This document shows positions 1 to 13,460 of a DNA stretch of 64,000 bases, piece by piece. The position numbers were made by a program, and so were the translations under genes. The stretch is from Schistosoma haematobium (taxonomy: Eukaryota > Platyhelminthes > Trematoda > Strigeidida > Schistosomatidae), in the NCBI RefSeq assembly GCF_000699445.3, contig NC_067195.1:61975591-62039590 (forward strand), written 5' to 3'. Within the stretch, counting starts at the first letter, position 1; each line of letters opens with the position of its first letter. Under the pieces are notes generated by a model. That model saw only the letters and a list, made by a program, of their open reading frames with translations, was not told the DNA's origin and did no database searches.

Positions 1-414
1 TTTTTTAAATTTACCTTGTAATTTATGATGAAATGATCAAAACTGTTACTTTTACTTCAAATATATATCACCAGGAATTATTTAATTTTCTGTTTAGTTT
101 ATGGTATTGGATTGTATAATCCTGGATCTTGTTTCAAACGAATCTGTTGAAATACACAAAATGCTTTTCGGTAAAACATTCATAGTACGAAACTTGAGAT
201 TTGTAAATTAGCCTACATATTCTAATTGATCTGTTCATAATGACATGATTAGTACATATGTATGCTTCACTTACGAGTGGTGTTAGTATCAGTTTATAAA
301 CAATTTACCCGATGAAAATCTACATGAAATAGTTAATAGAAATATAGATAAACAACACTAAGTGGACCTGACAAAACTGGTTATCAAAATTCGCCAGTGG
401 GTTCATTAAAGATT

Positions 415-575
415 TTAGACCACTATTGGAAACCTGGAAGCACTGGTCGACCGTTTCGTCCTATCGTGGGACTCCTCAGAAGTGCTTCCAAGTTTTCAAT
501 GGTGGTCTAACATCAATCGGTTCATGATCTCAATCTAAAACTTAATAATCTCCACAACCCCTATACTTATCATTT
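415..575. mobile_element. Minimal foldback SINE: hammerhead core between inverted tails
   Basis: Tail arms 415-444 and 481-510 are inverted copies (27 of 30 positions match), with a minus-strand hammerhead core between them (CTGAGGA, stem II GTCC/GGAC, GAAA). The tRNA head is absent. The cleavage triplet reads GAC instead of GTC, so cleavage is doubtful. A right-hand extension (TTCATGATCTCAA, AATCTCCACAACC) matches the tails of other copies. Confidence 0.75.
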
Positions 576-806
576 AAGATGAGTATTTAAGCAAATCATA
601 TGCCTTAGTATCGAACAGGGAGTATTACTTTCGAATTCTCAAAATATGGATCATTTATTTCTCAGAACGTTTATTGATTTGGTTTGTAAATATTGTTATT
701 GTTATGTTTAAGAATGGTCAAAAAGCAGTGAAAAATTCTACTCATAAGTTGACTACTCGATAATAAGCAGTAGTATTTTCACAGTTAAAATCATTAACTG
801 ATCTTA

Positions 807-1250
807 GTTAGACTACCGTTAAAAACTTCGAAACACTGGGTGGCCGTTTCGTCCTGGCATGGGACTCCTCAGGTGTGCGCATCCACGACCTCACATGCAG
901 GAATCAAACGCTGGCGCTTCACCTCGAAATCAGTTAGTCGTTATCCAATAGTTTCAAAGTCTAACTATGAACAATCCGTGATCTTGCTCAGCCCATCGTC
1001 GACTGCCTACGATGGATAACTGTCTCATACCCGATACAGATTAAACTCCGTTGGTGACGGCTTCTTATTAGAACTTCAGGAGTTAGGTCTTAAAACTAGC
1101 AACTAGTGAACACATGGTTATTGTTGGTATGGAAGATTTGTGCTTCCAGTGTTTCGAGGTTTTCAGTGGTTGTTTAGATAAGATCAGTTCGTGATTTCAA
1201 CTGTGGAAATAATACAATCTCCACAAATCTCCCATACTAATAATCAATAG
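807..1250. mobile_element. Decayed hammerhead SINE, minus orientation, ending in an inverted tail
   Basis: The minus-oriented element starts with the tail and hammerhead region (core CTGAGGA and GAAA present, cleavage triplet mutated to ACC). It continues through a degenerate tRNA head and 5' part (GAACTTCAGGAGTTAG, ACTAGTGAACACATG) and then meets a plus-oriented tail remnant from about 1140 (GTGCTTCCAGTG, AATCTCCACAAATC). Both outer ends are therefore tail sequence. Confidence 0.7.
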
Positions 1251-1730
1251 TGTTATATTATTGCTTCAATTATTAAAAGATAGTCTAATGATTATGTATT
1301 GACCAAAGGTTGGACACTAGTGATTGTACAAATATTAAGCTCTTTGGATGTCACGTACTCAAATAATACACATTTTGTTCGCACAAAATTCAAAGTTTTT
1401 TGTATTCTCACTCACAACAGTAAATTTGTAGTAATTATTCTACTTGATGGTGACTTTCTATCTTTTAAAAGTTATTAGGCAACCGCAATGTTAGATAAAT
1501 GTTGAATGTAAATACTGCTTTCTCGGTTACTTGTAACCACAGACAAACTGTTTCATATAATACACAGAGGTCACACTGCCAAATAACTAACATTTTCGGG
1601 AACTCAGATCCAGTGAATGTTAGAAATGAAACTAAAAATCCACAATGACAGACACATCCCAGTTTAAATAAGCTTAATTGTCTAAAACAACTTATTTTTC
1701 TTAAAGCACTAAGGAGGACTAAGAAGTTAC

Positions 1731-2205
1731 CTGATTCGGCCTTACTGGCTAGAATGCTAGATCTTTGTACCGTGTGTGGGGATCGATAGCCCAGTCCAGT
1801 TCCAGCTGGTCCGGATATTGTCGATCTAATGGCACTTGATGCTCGATGACTGGATTGATCGTATCGATGCTTAGGATGATGATGATGTTGTTGGGGGTGA
1901 AATCCAGTTGGGTGCTGATCTTCTGGCAGTGGAGGATTTGAAGAATAGGGTGAAGTCCAAGATTCTGCAGGATTAAATTTATACGACTTTGAACGGTCAT
2001 CTGGCCAGATTTCTAAAATAAATTTAAATATTTCGGCCATTTTTCTAGGTTCTAAGATATTTGGATCAAGATTCCTTGCAGAACTTGGTGAAGGATAGAA
2101 TAGGATAGGAGCAAGACAAGTTGCTAGATTTTGTGTATCCATTTTATTCACTTCACAATTATTTGTCAATCGTTTAAAATGATCCAAGAGATACAAAAGG
2201 ATTTC
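1731..2205 (-). CDS. syd-1: Syd-1/SYDE-type RhoGAP, end of RhoGAP domain and low-complexity stretch (gene continues beyond window)
   Basis: Seen: acceptor TTAATTCAAG (exon from 2205, phase 0) and donor GAATCAG|GTAAC (exon end 1731, phase 1). The protein runs EILLYLLDHFKRLTNN, MDTQNLATCLAPILF, then EIFKFILEIWPDD, which are the last helices of a RhoGAP domain and the SYDE-like ending (xxWPDxR). Where many RhoGAPs have GPNL, this protein has APIL, so the usual Asn is absent; related SYDE proteins also vary here. About 90 residues of Pro/Ser/His-rich low complexity follow, including a QQHHHH run and Ser-rich segments. The exon ends in phase 1 without a stop, so at least one further exon lies outside the window. 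An open reading beyond the donor, down to 1465, is intron. Confidence 0.9.
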
Positions 2206-2937
2206 CTTGAATTAAGAAAATGAATACATATAAAATAGTTTGATAGCAATAAATTTGAAGTTATTAAGAGAACCAAAACAGAGTGATTCACTAAAGAGCG
2301 AAGAATGTTTATGCATTTATATACAGATCGTCAAATAATGTGTTGACGTTTGTAGATTGGCTATGCATAAAAGTCAATAAACACGTAGTTAGTAACTTAT
2401 GATACGCTGTTTTGTTTCTAAAAATTAAGTGGATCGAATCTCACTGTAATTCATCACAATCCATTAACTGACATCAGCTAGTGATGAAAATCGTTTCTGA
2501 ATTGCACAATATCTTCAACTATTCAATAAGGTAAAATTATTTTTTGAAATAGTGTTTAAATCTCATTTTTATAAATAATTTTCTAGAAATCATTATGTCG
2601 ACAGTAGTCGAAGGTTAAGTTGTTTATTACCAGTATTCCATTTAGGTTTCATTTTGAATATTGCATAACGCGTTGTGATGACTTGTTTCTGAAGTTTAAG
2701 CACAAACTACTGACAACAGTAAGAAAAAAACACCTAGTTAGACTATATTCGCATCTTAATGGAAATTCGTAAATAGAACTGAATTCCATAAAATTTGCAT
2801 TAAGGAAAATAGAAGTATGTTATTGACCCATATTATGGGTGCTCAAAATCATTGGTACACTTTACATTAATTTAAAATATGTAGTATACACCGAACACTC
2901 AAATTATTGTCAATTTAATAGTCGAATTCGTGAGACA

Positions 2938-3085
2938 ATTAAAGCCAGATCACTATGGAAAACCTGAAAGCACTGGACGGCCGTTTTGTCCTAGCATGGG
3001 GCTCTTCAACAGTGCACATCCACGATCCTGCCTCACGGGATTCGAACCCAAGACCAATTGGCATAACTAAGATAATAATTAAACT
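2938..3085 (-). mobile_element. Truncated hammerhead SINE, minus orientation
   Basis: Contains tail, hammerhead region and B-box (GGGATTCGAACCCAAGACC as written on the plus strand), then stops. The core is mutated (TTGAAGA for CTGAGGA and ACAAAA around GAAA), although the stem I and III palindromes remain. Confidence 0.8.
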
Positions 3086-6000
3086 TCGTCTGAAAATTAT
3101 TGACTAGAATTGTTTGTTTTACTTAGATAAATTACATAAAGATATAATGATTTATTTAATATTTGTCTAGTCGATTCTTTTACCGAACAAATTATATTGT
3201 CACTACGGATAAATATTACTCATAATGGAATACCGAATTGAAAAGTAAAACAAAGGTTCTACATTTCATGTTAAGAAAAATCAAATATATTTCAAATAAT
3301 AATCAGCAAATTATTGAACATAAATAAGAACTTTCGTCTAAATTTGATTGAATAGTTTCACAGTATTTCAGAGCCGAGTTGGTGTAAGACATTAAAGAGG
3401 AAGAATATATTTGTAAAATTTAAGCCAAAGGATTTGAAGTAAATTCAACGTTTCACCTGGTAATCTGGTTCAAGCTTTTCCAAAGAAATATAATCAAACA
3501 TCAAACAGAAGTTTTCAAATACATTCTTTCTCTTTAAAATTATTAAACAGTTTATCTGGTTATTTTTATGAGAAAAAATGATGTTTGAGAGATTCAATTT
3601 TATGTGAATAAAGGATACGACCCGCGTAATTGTAGTAAATGACATAAAAATTGACAGAGAATGTCTTATTTATTGTCTAATTATTTATAAATTGTCATTT
3701 ATAGATATATGAATGTTGTTTTGCAAATACCTGAGGTTACGTTTTTTTGTTGAGAAGTTCGGAAGTTATAGATTAATCAAAAGTCATTGATATTGGTAAA
3801 TCACTATAGTTGAAAAATCATTTCATAATTTCAAAATTATCCTGCTGAAGTTGTGGATTTATGAAATAATTGATCCTATCTTAGTTGTCTGATAGTAAAT
3901 TCTATATTTACTTAAATTTGAATGTTATTAAATTTTGCACAAGCTTTAGGCAGTTTTGATAGTTTAATAAATAGGCTCGTTTATTTTGATAATTATCTTC
4001 ATAGTAAGTCGTCCGTTACATCTAAGACAATAAAAGCATTTTATTGGATTGATGCCATAGTGTTACAATTATATACTTCTAAGAGTAAGATGAAAATGAA
4101 TAATTATATTTATTTTTCAAGTGATTTTAGGGATAAAAAGCACTGTTTATGTAAATCTATTAAGGTATCTTATTAGAATAATTATGCAGCTGTGTAAATA
4201 TTTATGTATAAAACCACATATTTTAATCAATGTACACTGTATAGAACAATAATTTAATATATTATTTAAAGTATCCAGCATTACCACGACTACCATAATT
4301 AGTAAATGTAATGTCGTGCAACTAAGGGTGTTACTGCTAACTTACGTACATAGATGAGATCTCTCAAACATGCTCTCAAATTTATCATGATAATTGTGAT
4401 GATAGTGATAATGTATGTAGTAATGTCTTTATACATTAGTTATAATCATAAGCGTGACGATAGAGTGATATTTCTTGTAGGTTTTCTCTTTCATTATTAT
4501 CGTTGTTCCCTATTTTAGAAAGAAATAACTGGGAATGTTTTAAATTATTTTGATTATGTACATGTGCGTGTTTAGGGAAAAGCATAATTTATATTTATTT
4601 CCCTACCTCTCTCATACTCTCCTATTTGATATACAGCTTCAAGTTATTATGTCGATTTCGGTCCAACAAAACCTATATTGGCTACATTATGTGTATACAC
4701 ATAGTATTTGTTGATATTTAGTAAAAAAAGAGTAGATGTATGATAATTTATTGTTGAGGATCTTACTAAGACTGATATTTTAAAAAATCAATCTATCTGT
4801 AGTATCTCAAGCAGTTTGAACCTAACGTTTCATCATTTTTGTAAGATGCTACTAAATAATTAATCGTCTGCGGAAAGAAACTTTATTAATGTTGCTTACT
4901 CGATCAGTTGTAATCTAGAGGTCATCAGCTAGGAAAAACTATTGTGACTTAACAGTCTCCCTTTTCGTCCAATTTATTTAAAAGATTTAAATTTGGCTAT
5001 TTATTGTTCGTAACTAGGGGTAGTCATGAGTTTACTAACGGTTCATTCTAATTATCGGATTACCATGGTTAAACGTTTTATATCCGTGAAAAGTTCTTAT
5101 TTACAGATTAAGTCTGCCACATTTCCCTTGAGGTAAATTTAAATTGATACATACATATGATTCTCTGTAGGAGGTTGTAAATTTTGATACCGTGAACGGC
5201 TTCATGATAGCGGAAACAATGAATAATATACTGTTCAGTACCATAAATTCAATAAGAGTGTAAACTTTAGTCATTTATTCCAGATATTTGATAACAAAAT
5301 CTAGTTTTTACAGAGCCAAAATATTTCTATAAGGTTGAAGGGTAAGACAGTGAAGCTAAGTTGCATTATGAATCTTCTTTTCTTTTTGGCTCTCTAAACC
5401 AATAAACATTTTGATTACTAGTCAACCTATTTTATTGGATATCGGCCTGTTTTTATACTTTATGAAAGCTACCTCATTGTAATACAGTATGACCAGATTC
5501 TCCTTGTGTTCCAACAAGTATAGAACAAGATTCATGATTCATTTTTCAGCGTTATGTAGACAAATGTGTTAAGATGGCTAGAGAGATATCCTCTGAAATT
5601 TCCTATGCATATCTTTAATGTATGTTCCTAAACAATTGAGTCATGGTATTAATTTATTTCTATAATTGTAAGTTTTAATTTAACTCGCCAATTACCTGTA
5701 TATTGTTTTGCTGTTCATAAACCACTGTTAATAATCATAAATATACTTAGTTTTATACCATATGTTTCTTGGTTTAGTACATATCAGGATTCATTATTTA
5801 TGGTCTATTATGGTCTTACATTTTTTATGCATAACCATAAGGATTTTGAAGCCTGACTTTTGATATCTTATTATATTTCTGATGTAATTGATCGTCAGGC
5901 AATATTCTTATATACATATCAGTTAAAGAGATTTACCTTACAACCTATCACAGATTATAACAGTTTTTGTCTTCGTGAAACATTAACGAATAGACTGTTG

Positions 6001-7260
6001 AAAAAATATTTACTGGTGTGATTTTTGGGAGTTAATTCCATTTGGCTACAAGTTATAGATATTGATTTCCTAAAGTTACAATGAAAAACTGTGGCTAGTG
6101 AAGTCAACTAAGATGAAAGGGCATCAGTAGATCACAAATATCACAGTTTAATATAATTTAACTTAAGTCAAAAGTTGAAGTATCGGAGGTCGTTTCCATG
6201 GAATAATTGTAGAGTGGTACACTTAAAACATTGAGCTTAAAGATATAGACCAGTGGATACTGACAATATCTAAATAGCACCTGGTGACGGTATAGTCTGG
6301 AGGTCATAAATTCAGTATTGTGCAAGATTATGGGTGCACATTTGTGAAGAGTATCAAACAAGAACGAAACCACTGTTCATTATTTCAGATTTCTTCATGG
6401 TTCACTAAATTATCAGTCAATGATGAAAAGATTTTGTATCAGTATGTTAATTCATTATATTTGTTCCTATTACTTTTTATTGGTTTGTTTTGTAATCCTA
6501 AAATTTTTAATTTTTAGGTTACACAATTTGTACGTAAATGGTTGATCTATAACTTTTCATTCTAGATTGATAGTGGATAGAGAAACCACTGAAAACAATC
6601 TTTTTTGTATTCAGAAGAAAGCAACCGCTGACTCTATATGACTAAATTATGAAACAGGCGATTATATTACTATTAAATGTAATTTCAGTCGATTCATACT
6701 AAATGACGATAGTTACGTTATTGTATAGGGATGTTTCCAACCATTTCATATAAACTCTTTAGGAAATAACCATACTTGTTATGTATGTTAATTAATTTGG
6801 TTAATAGAAACTAAATCATTTAGTAATTGACAGAAACTAGTTTGACATCAATATGTTAAAATCGATTAAAGATGATTTCATATTCCCAATACTTATTTAA
6901 CTTTATGAATAAATTATAAATCTTACAGAGATCTTATTGTTTATTTAGATATGTTGCTAAGTAACAGAACGATTACTTCTAATATTTCAAATCAGGAATA
7001 AATCTGTATATGATTTCATCTTCCTGAATGTTTAATTAGGTTGTGATAAATTATGATTATAACAAATAACTACCGTTATCGATTCTGTCATACATATTTA
7101 TGTCTCCATGACTGTTTTTTTCGCGCTAATTTTAATCTGTAAACGAAAAATAACATTCATTTCAATTCAGAAGGAATAAGTTATAGAAAGATGTAAAGAT
7201 TAAGAATACATTTGTCTGATTTATTGGTGAAAGAAAGAGGTAGTCGCAGATAATCTGGTG

Positions 7261-7262
<2 letters not shown>

Positions 7263-7294
<32 letters not shown>
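7263..7294. repeat. (AT)n microsatellite
   Basis: Uninterrupted AT dinucleotide run of about 32 bases in an otherwise featureless intron stretch. Similar runs lie at 11694-11713, 31286-31320 (one interruption) and 37796-37818. Confidence 0.95.
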
Positions 7295-7297
<3 letters not shown>

Positions 7298-10200
7298 AAT
7301 TCTAAAGAGTGGCGAACGATTATTTATAATACGAATCTTAAAATAAATAGTATAAATAGTACTATTTGGCTTATCATTATGCTGTATTATCCCATTCGCT
7401 CTATAACTCAAATTTTATGTTGTTTATAGCACTACTAATATCAGTGTCTGTGTAAGAGTTCAATTCGAGAAGTTCGAACTAGATGTCAGCAAATGGGATA
7501 GATTTAAAAATGGTTAGTAAGTAATCTTATATACAACGATGAGAGAAGTTTATGAGGGGTTATACTCTAGTCTGGATTATTAGTGATATACTTTTTCTTG
7601 GTATAGTCAGAAGGGATATGGATGCTGATGATGTTATTGCCAAAGTTACCAAACCCAGTTTGTACTTAAAATTTCACCTGATTCTTTGTTAAATAAAAGA
7701 ATTTCCAGTAATGGGGACGAAAATACGACACATATATATGATTGTTTCCTTATTTATGATCGTAATTAAGTATGCATAAAATAAGATACTTGTAAGAGAA
7801 ATAGAGCATGGGATTGATTACGTGTATATGAGTTATAAATGAAATGAACGTGATGAATTTTCACATTTTTTAAAGGAAATATATGAAGAAATTTTCAGCA
7901 CAACAGTTAAATGAACAGTGGTAATCCATAATTTACTTAGCTAGTTTAGTTGTATAATTGCTTTTCTGTATGAGGACTTATTCGTTCGTCTAAAATGTCA
8001 GATAGAAGTATGTTAATATAAGTAAATAATATTATTTTCATCATCAGGCTATACTCTAAAATACAATCATATTTACATGCATATATGTAAAGTATGAGCA
8101 CAGACATGGGCATTTATGAGTTAAAAATAATCAAATATATAAAATGAGTATACATATATATAGTGTAATACCATACAATTTAGTTAAGAAGTTAGCGAGC
8201 AATTCTCATCGTTGTTTGAAAGGGATCATAGAAAATGCAGGAAATGAATAGTCTTTAAGTTCAGAACAAATCATCATAAGTATAAGGACATTTTTTTCTT
8301 TCTACGATATATTTTGCTTACAAAATGAACAGTTACTGAATTTTAAACAAATAAATGTATTTTCTACTTTTTGATATAGTAAACTTATTCAGTGTCAGCT
8401 GTATTATTTTTTGATACACTGAACTAAAAACTCTTATAAGAGCTGAGTTACTGTTGTACTGTATTACTAACTCAATTAAATATAAAATAGAAATTAATGA
8501 ATATCAATTTAGCGACTGCGTGATATTGTGCTGATCATAAGATCTACAAGTTTGAAGCATGACAACGTAGAGTGTTGTGTTTACACTGTCGAACAGTACC
8601 AAGTCAGAATAAAACACCCATTCAGTGCTTTCTATTTTTCAATATGTCATTATTTAAAGTCAGTTCATCATGAAAACTATCTTTGTATGGGATGAATATT
8701 AATAAACATTCTAAAGAAACAGTAAACCTTTCATTGGTTTGTTATTTATTATGACTTACGAAGACTAAAAGATCTTTATTAAAAATTACCTGCTAATAAA
8801 ACAATTAAGTTTCATGAAATTCATTATAGAATATATGATTCAATAAATCTATTGTATTTAAAGTATTAGTGATTTGTCTCTATATATGATTTGTTGACTC
8901 TTTTAATTTGATGCTATGTTCCATGAAGTAGATTACATTAGAACTGATAAAATATACTTACTTATTCAGATTTCAAGACTCTTTACTCATGGAAACAAAT
9001 AAACGCGATTGTTCATATTTCGTCCTATAAATTTAAAATGTCATTTAAAAAGACGTAATAGTAAACTTGATGAATTTTGTTTTTATTATCCATTCGATCA
9101 GCACTGGAGTTTATTTATCTCTTTATTTTATTTCACTAATTAGTGATTTACAAATTTCTTTTTGTTTCAATCACCTACCTTTCTATTCATTTAACTAACC
9201 AGTCAATTATTTAATATGAGAATTTGATAAGTAGTTCAATGTAAAGTTTCATTTCTTCTTATTGTCGGTTTAGTAAAAATATAGATTTATTATGGAGGTA
9301 TTTTCATCAATTATTGCAAATGCTTAATTTTGTATCCATATATTTTGTATATATATAAGCTAAAACTCTAATTTATTTCTAATCTGAATTGTTTATTGTG
9401 TATCTATTTACGTGTTCATTTTTAGTTGTTAGCTTGTTTACTGATTTAAATATTGATTTATTTCCATGGATAAATAATCCAATAGAATTAAATCATAACC
9501 CTATTCATAATGTTGATGAATCTGATTTTTGAGTACATTTTTTTTTGGTATGTATGATATCGAAATTTCTATTTTGAATAAAAATTAAAGAACATTGTAT
9601 AATGAATTATTTATTGAATATGGAAGGAAATCATGGTTTATTGGCTACAAATATCAGTTAAATAAACTAGAAAATGTCAATGTCTCCGGTACGATAGTAA
9701 TCATAATAATGTTAAAGAATCATTAATTAGTTATTATCTACTATGAATTTTCACTAATTGTATTCAGTAAATAAAATGCTATCTGATTTTCCTTTCAAGC
9801 TACTTCTAGTATTTCATTAGACTTTCTACTAACTGTATAAAAACGAATTTGTTTGTATATACCAAATGTTGAATATAGGATAAGGTAAGTTGATTGATCA
9901 ACTGTCTACATTTTATTGCGCTACTTCAGTAAATTGTAGCAATTAAATTTTTTTTTAATATCTTGAAATTCGCTTTTGTTGTGTTTTATGTTTTGATAAT
10001 TTACTCCATGATTATTAATAAATCACTTATGTAGTGCCAATTGTTTTGTAGTTTGTTTTTTTTTGTGATTAACTTATCACTTTACCTAAATTCGTTATTT
10101 GTTACTTCAGTATATTCAAATAAATTAATTTTTCAATAAAACAATCAGTTTACGGTATCTTGATATGCATGAACATATCTCATTTATGTATTTGTAGTTA

Positions 10201-13200
10201 CCAATCTATAACTTGATTGATATGAGGTAGTGAACTAATTCATGAACAGTAACATATACTTATTTAAAAATCAAATGTCTACTGACCAAATTATATCATA
10301 TTATATTTTCTAGGGTGCATGAGAAACAGTTGTAAATTCATAGTTTCAGTGTTATATATATAATAAAAAGGTTAAAAAACAGAGTAACTGTAAATTATAT
10401 ACACTTATCATGTATCTTGGATCAACAATAAGTCACCTATAACTGTACTTTGGAAAAAAGAGTCTTAAGTTGTTTAGCAAACAAAATGTGTTAGTAGACA
10501 AAACCGTTATTCTACTTGGTTTGGGTCAAAATACTACAGAGATTAAGGTGTAATTAGTATTGGAAAAAAAATATAGAACATTTAGAAATTTCTGAAACAA
10601 ATATTTATTTACAGAATTTGAAAACATTTTATGTAAAAGAAGTGGACAATATTGGAAAAAAGTTGAGTATTTGATTGATAGACAGTAATGACATGGAATC
10701 GATCTGATTTTAGGTTAATAGATTAAGAAGAGATATCACCTGTAACATTAAATAAGATAGCAATCATACATTTCTTAATGTAATCATAAATTTGACGTTA
10801 GATTGTGTTTGTTAACTGTGAGAAGGATAGCAGAACAGTTTACGTATATATACATGATCGTAGTTCTTAACAAACGTCTGTAAGATCTATGGAGCTTGCT
10901 TAACTAACTGACTTACGATGACATCCTCTAGATGGATTATTAGGGGTAGATTAACAGATTAACGGGGGGGGGTTCAATTACTATTTGATTTGACAAGTGT
11001 TCGAATATCTGTTGGTAAACAAGTTCCTTCTAGTTTGCATGTATAACTTGATGATGATCGACAGTCATCGTTTGAAGTTTTCAGTCGATTGTTTCCAGCA
11101 GAGTAGCATCAAATGAAGTCTGCCACCTCTTCAGATCACGTTACTTATAAGTAGAATTCGGTAAGTTATACAGTTTTAAAAACAACTCAGGCTATTATAA
11201 AGTGTGCTTCTAGCAGTAATAGTAAAATTTTTCAGTCTTTATCCAAGGTGAAATACTGATTGTCCAGGTAATCTTTGCTCAAAGATTTTGACAAAAACTT
11301 AAAATACATATGAATATTAAATGAAAATCAACTAAGCTGTAATATTCGGTTGCAAATTTTATTTACAGAAAAATGAATCCTTAAGTAAGCGTAAGTTACC
11401 TAAAGGTCATATCCAACTTTATGAAAACATGACAATCGACCTTTCTCAAATATTGGATCTTAGTGCTATTCCATGTTGCTCATGCAGTTTCTAAACATTA
11501 AGAATAGATTAAACCATCTTAAGCTCTCTTGAGAGTAAGTTTTATAAATATTTGCAAAGACACTATTAAGTTCTTGCTAATGTCTGCTCACTTTATATTC
11601 GTTATTGTGTCAGTATTACAAGTGCAAACAGAAACTCAAAAGTCTTAGAGTCAATAAGAAGAAAGGACTTCTAAAATAAATTATCCAATAATCATATATA
11701 TATATATATATATCGATTTGTAGAAGAGTAGGTTTACAGGTATCATAAATTCATACATTAACGAATGAACTAAAATTGCTTATCGATCCGAAAAATGAGA
11801 ACGATAATAGTAAGAATGCAGTCGAAATAAACTTTCAATAGGTGAAGTTATGCTACAAGTTGAAATTTATGCATATTGTTCTCAGAAACGATAACCGAAA
11901 TTTCTCAGTTAACTATTCGATAACTAATTCAGACATACATTTAGGTACAGTGTTATTGAGAACGTTTATATGGATGTACGTGTCTGTATGCACAATAGTT
12001 TACTAACTGTAATCCAAAAAAGGATAAATGTCTCGGAATTTAATGTTTGGATTTAAGGGTCGACTTTTCGCCTTTCACAGGTTATCTGTGGTATGATAAA
12101 CATAACGAACTTTTTTTATTTAAGACTATTCAAAGGATTACGCGGAAGTAATAAAAAGTTTGGTATTACAATGTCGAAAAAGGAGTGAGAGATACAATGT
12201 ATGTATGTGTTTGTAGACAAACGTGTCTAAAAAACTATTACTTTCAAACAATTTCTCAGTTTTCGTTCCCCTTATTATTTAGTGGATAGGATGGAATTGT
12301 CAGTTATGAAGCTGCAAATTTCGTTTATGGATTCTATTTGGTATTGAACTGTTGATGGAAGTTTTGTTTGATGGCCAGTGTGCATGATTGTTGACATAAT
12401 AATTTGTTGTTGAGTTCCAAGCTGATTCATACATATGAATTAGCTTAGCGTTATGCTATTATATTATTTTTGTACGAGAGTAAATGCCCATGTCCACACA
12501 ATGCAATTATAGGTAACTACAACTTAATGGCTGATATACAACTAATGACCATAGAAATACTACATAAATATTCTTATATTTAAGAGTTTTAAATGATAAT
12601 CTTTTACATTGAAGCGAGGCAATGTCCAGCTGAGGCAATTTTAAAAACGGTGTTCTCCTCATATAGACCTCAGTTGGATGTACCAGATACTCTAATGAAA
12701 TTATAAATTGTCGGACTTTTAATGTATCAATGTTAGCTTCCAGGAGGTATCACATTCTTTGAATTTACACTAGTTAATCAACTTCCGTAGTAATTTTGCT
12801 AATGTTTAATAGATTTAATACTCATGTTTTGACCTACTTCCTATGTTGAAACATTGATTCAAGCTTTTATTATTTTTATCATTACTAGTACACTTGTCAT
12901 CTTACATTGACTTTGTACTATTCACTTATTATGTTTAGTTATGCGATCTATTTAAATATTATCGTAAACTCACACATTGTCCTAATTTACTGTTATAATG
13001 GAATAAAAAGGCTAAATCCCATTTTTAACCCATTATGGTTATTATCCAGCATTACTTCCGTTTTTAATTCAATATTCAGTGTGACACTTTAGTCAGTATA
13101 GCAGTGATTCACTTCAATGTAATGTTCATACAAGATTTGATATTTTTGTATTAAATCAACGTTGACTGTGTTCGGGATGATATACAGCATATAATTTGTT

Positions 13201-13263
13201 AGTGTTGATTGGAGGTAGTCGAGAAGAAATTCTGAACCTAGGTTTCGTTGAATTTGGCACTCG

Positions 13264-13460
13264 TTAACAAGGTGCACTTGTAACCTTAAGGGAACTTATG
13301 CTCCCTGATGGATTCGATCCCGCATCACCCAGTTTCATAGTCAGAGACTTTACACCCAGTTTTCGGGCCACGACTGACCTCCTGTAGGACTGAGATGTAT
13401 TTACAATCACTGGGTTATGATTAATGTCATTTGTGCTGAGAATTCTATATTGTACCAAAA
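13264..13460 (-). repeat. tRNA-like dispersed repeat (third family)
   Basis: On the minus strand this reads GGTCAGTCGTGGCCCG, then TCTCTGACTATGAAACTGGG, then GCGGGATCGAATCC. The spacing fits A-box and B-box halves of a tRNA-derived head, but no clean cloverleaf forms. It is GC-richer than its surroundings. Probably a decayed tRNA-derived SINE rather than a working tRNA gene. Confidence 0.5.

Larger units (their letters stand above)
1..1730 (-). other. Intron of the RhoGAP gene (partial), repeat-bearing
   Basis: Starts at the donor GTAAC next to 1731 and runs out of the window. It holds two foldback-type hammerhead SINE copies (about 415-575 and 807-1250). No exon-like frame was seen in 1-400 or 1250-1730. 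Confidence 0.8.

Noticed and set aside
1465..1730. Open frame continuing past the end of the last visible RhoGAP exon
   Set aside because: A good donor (CAG|GTAAC) lies at 1731/1730 and the sequence beyond loses domain character.
1749..2000. 83-codon minus-strand frame
   Set aside because: It overlaps the RhoGAP exon in another frame and is rich in Ile/His from the low-complexity codons.
3922..4176. 84-codon plus-strand frame
   Set aside because: AT-rich, no recognised domain, no splice or promoter context; likely chance.
13290..13390. Functional tRNA gene
   Set aside because: Box-like motifs are present but no proper acceptor stem or cloverleaf could be drawn.
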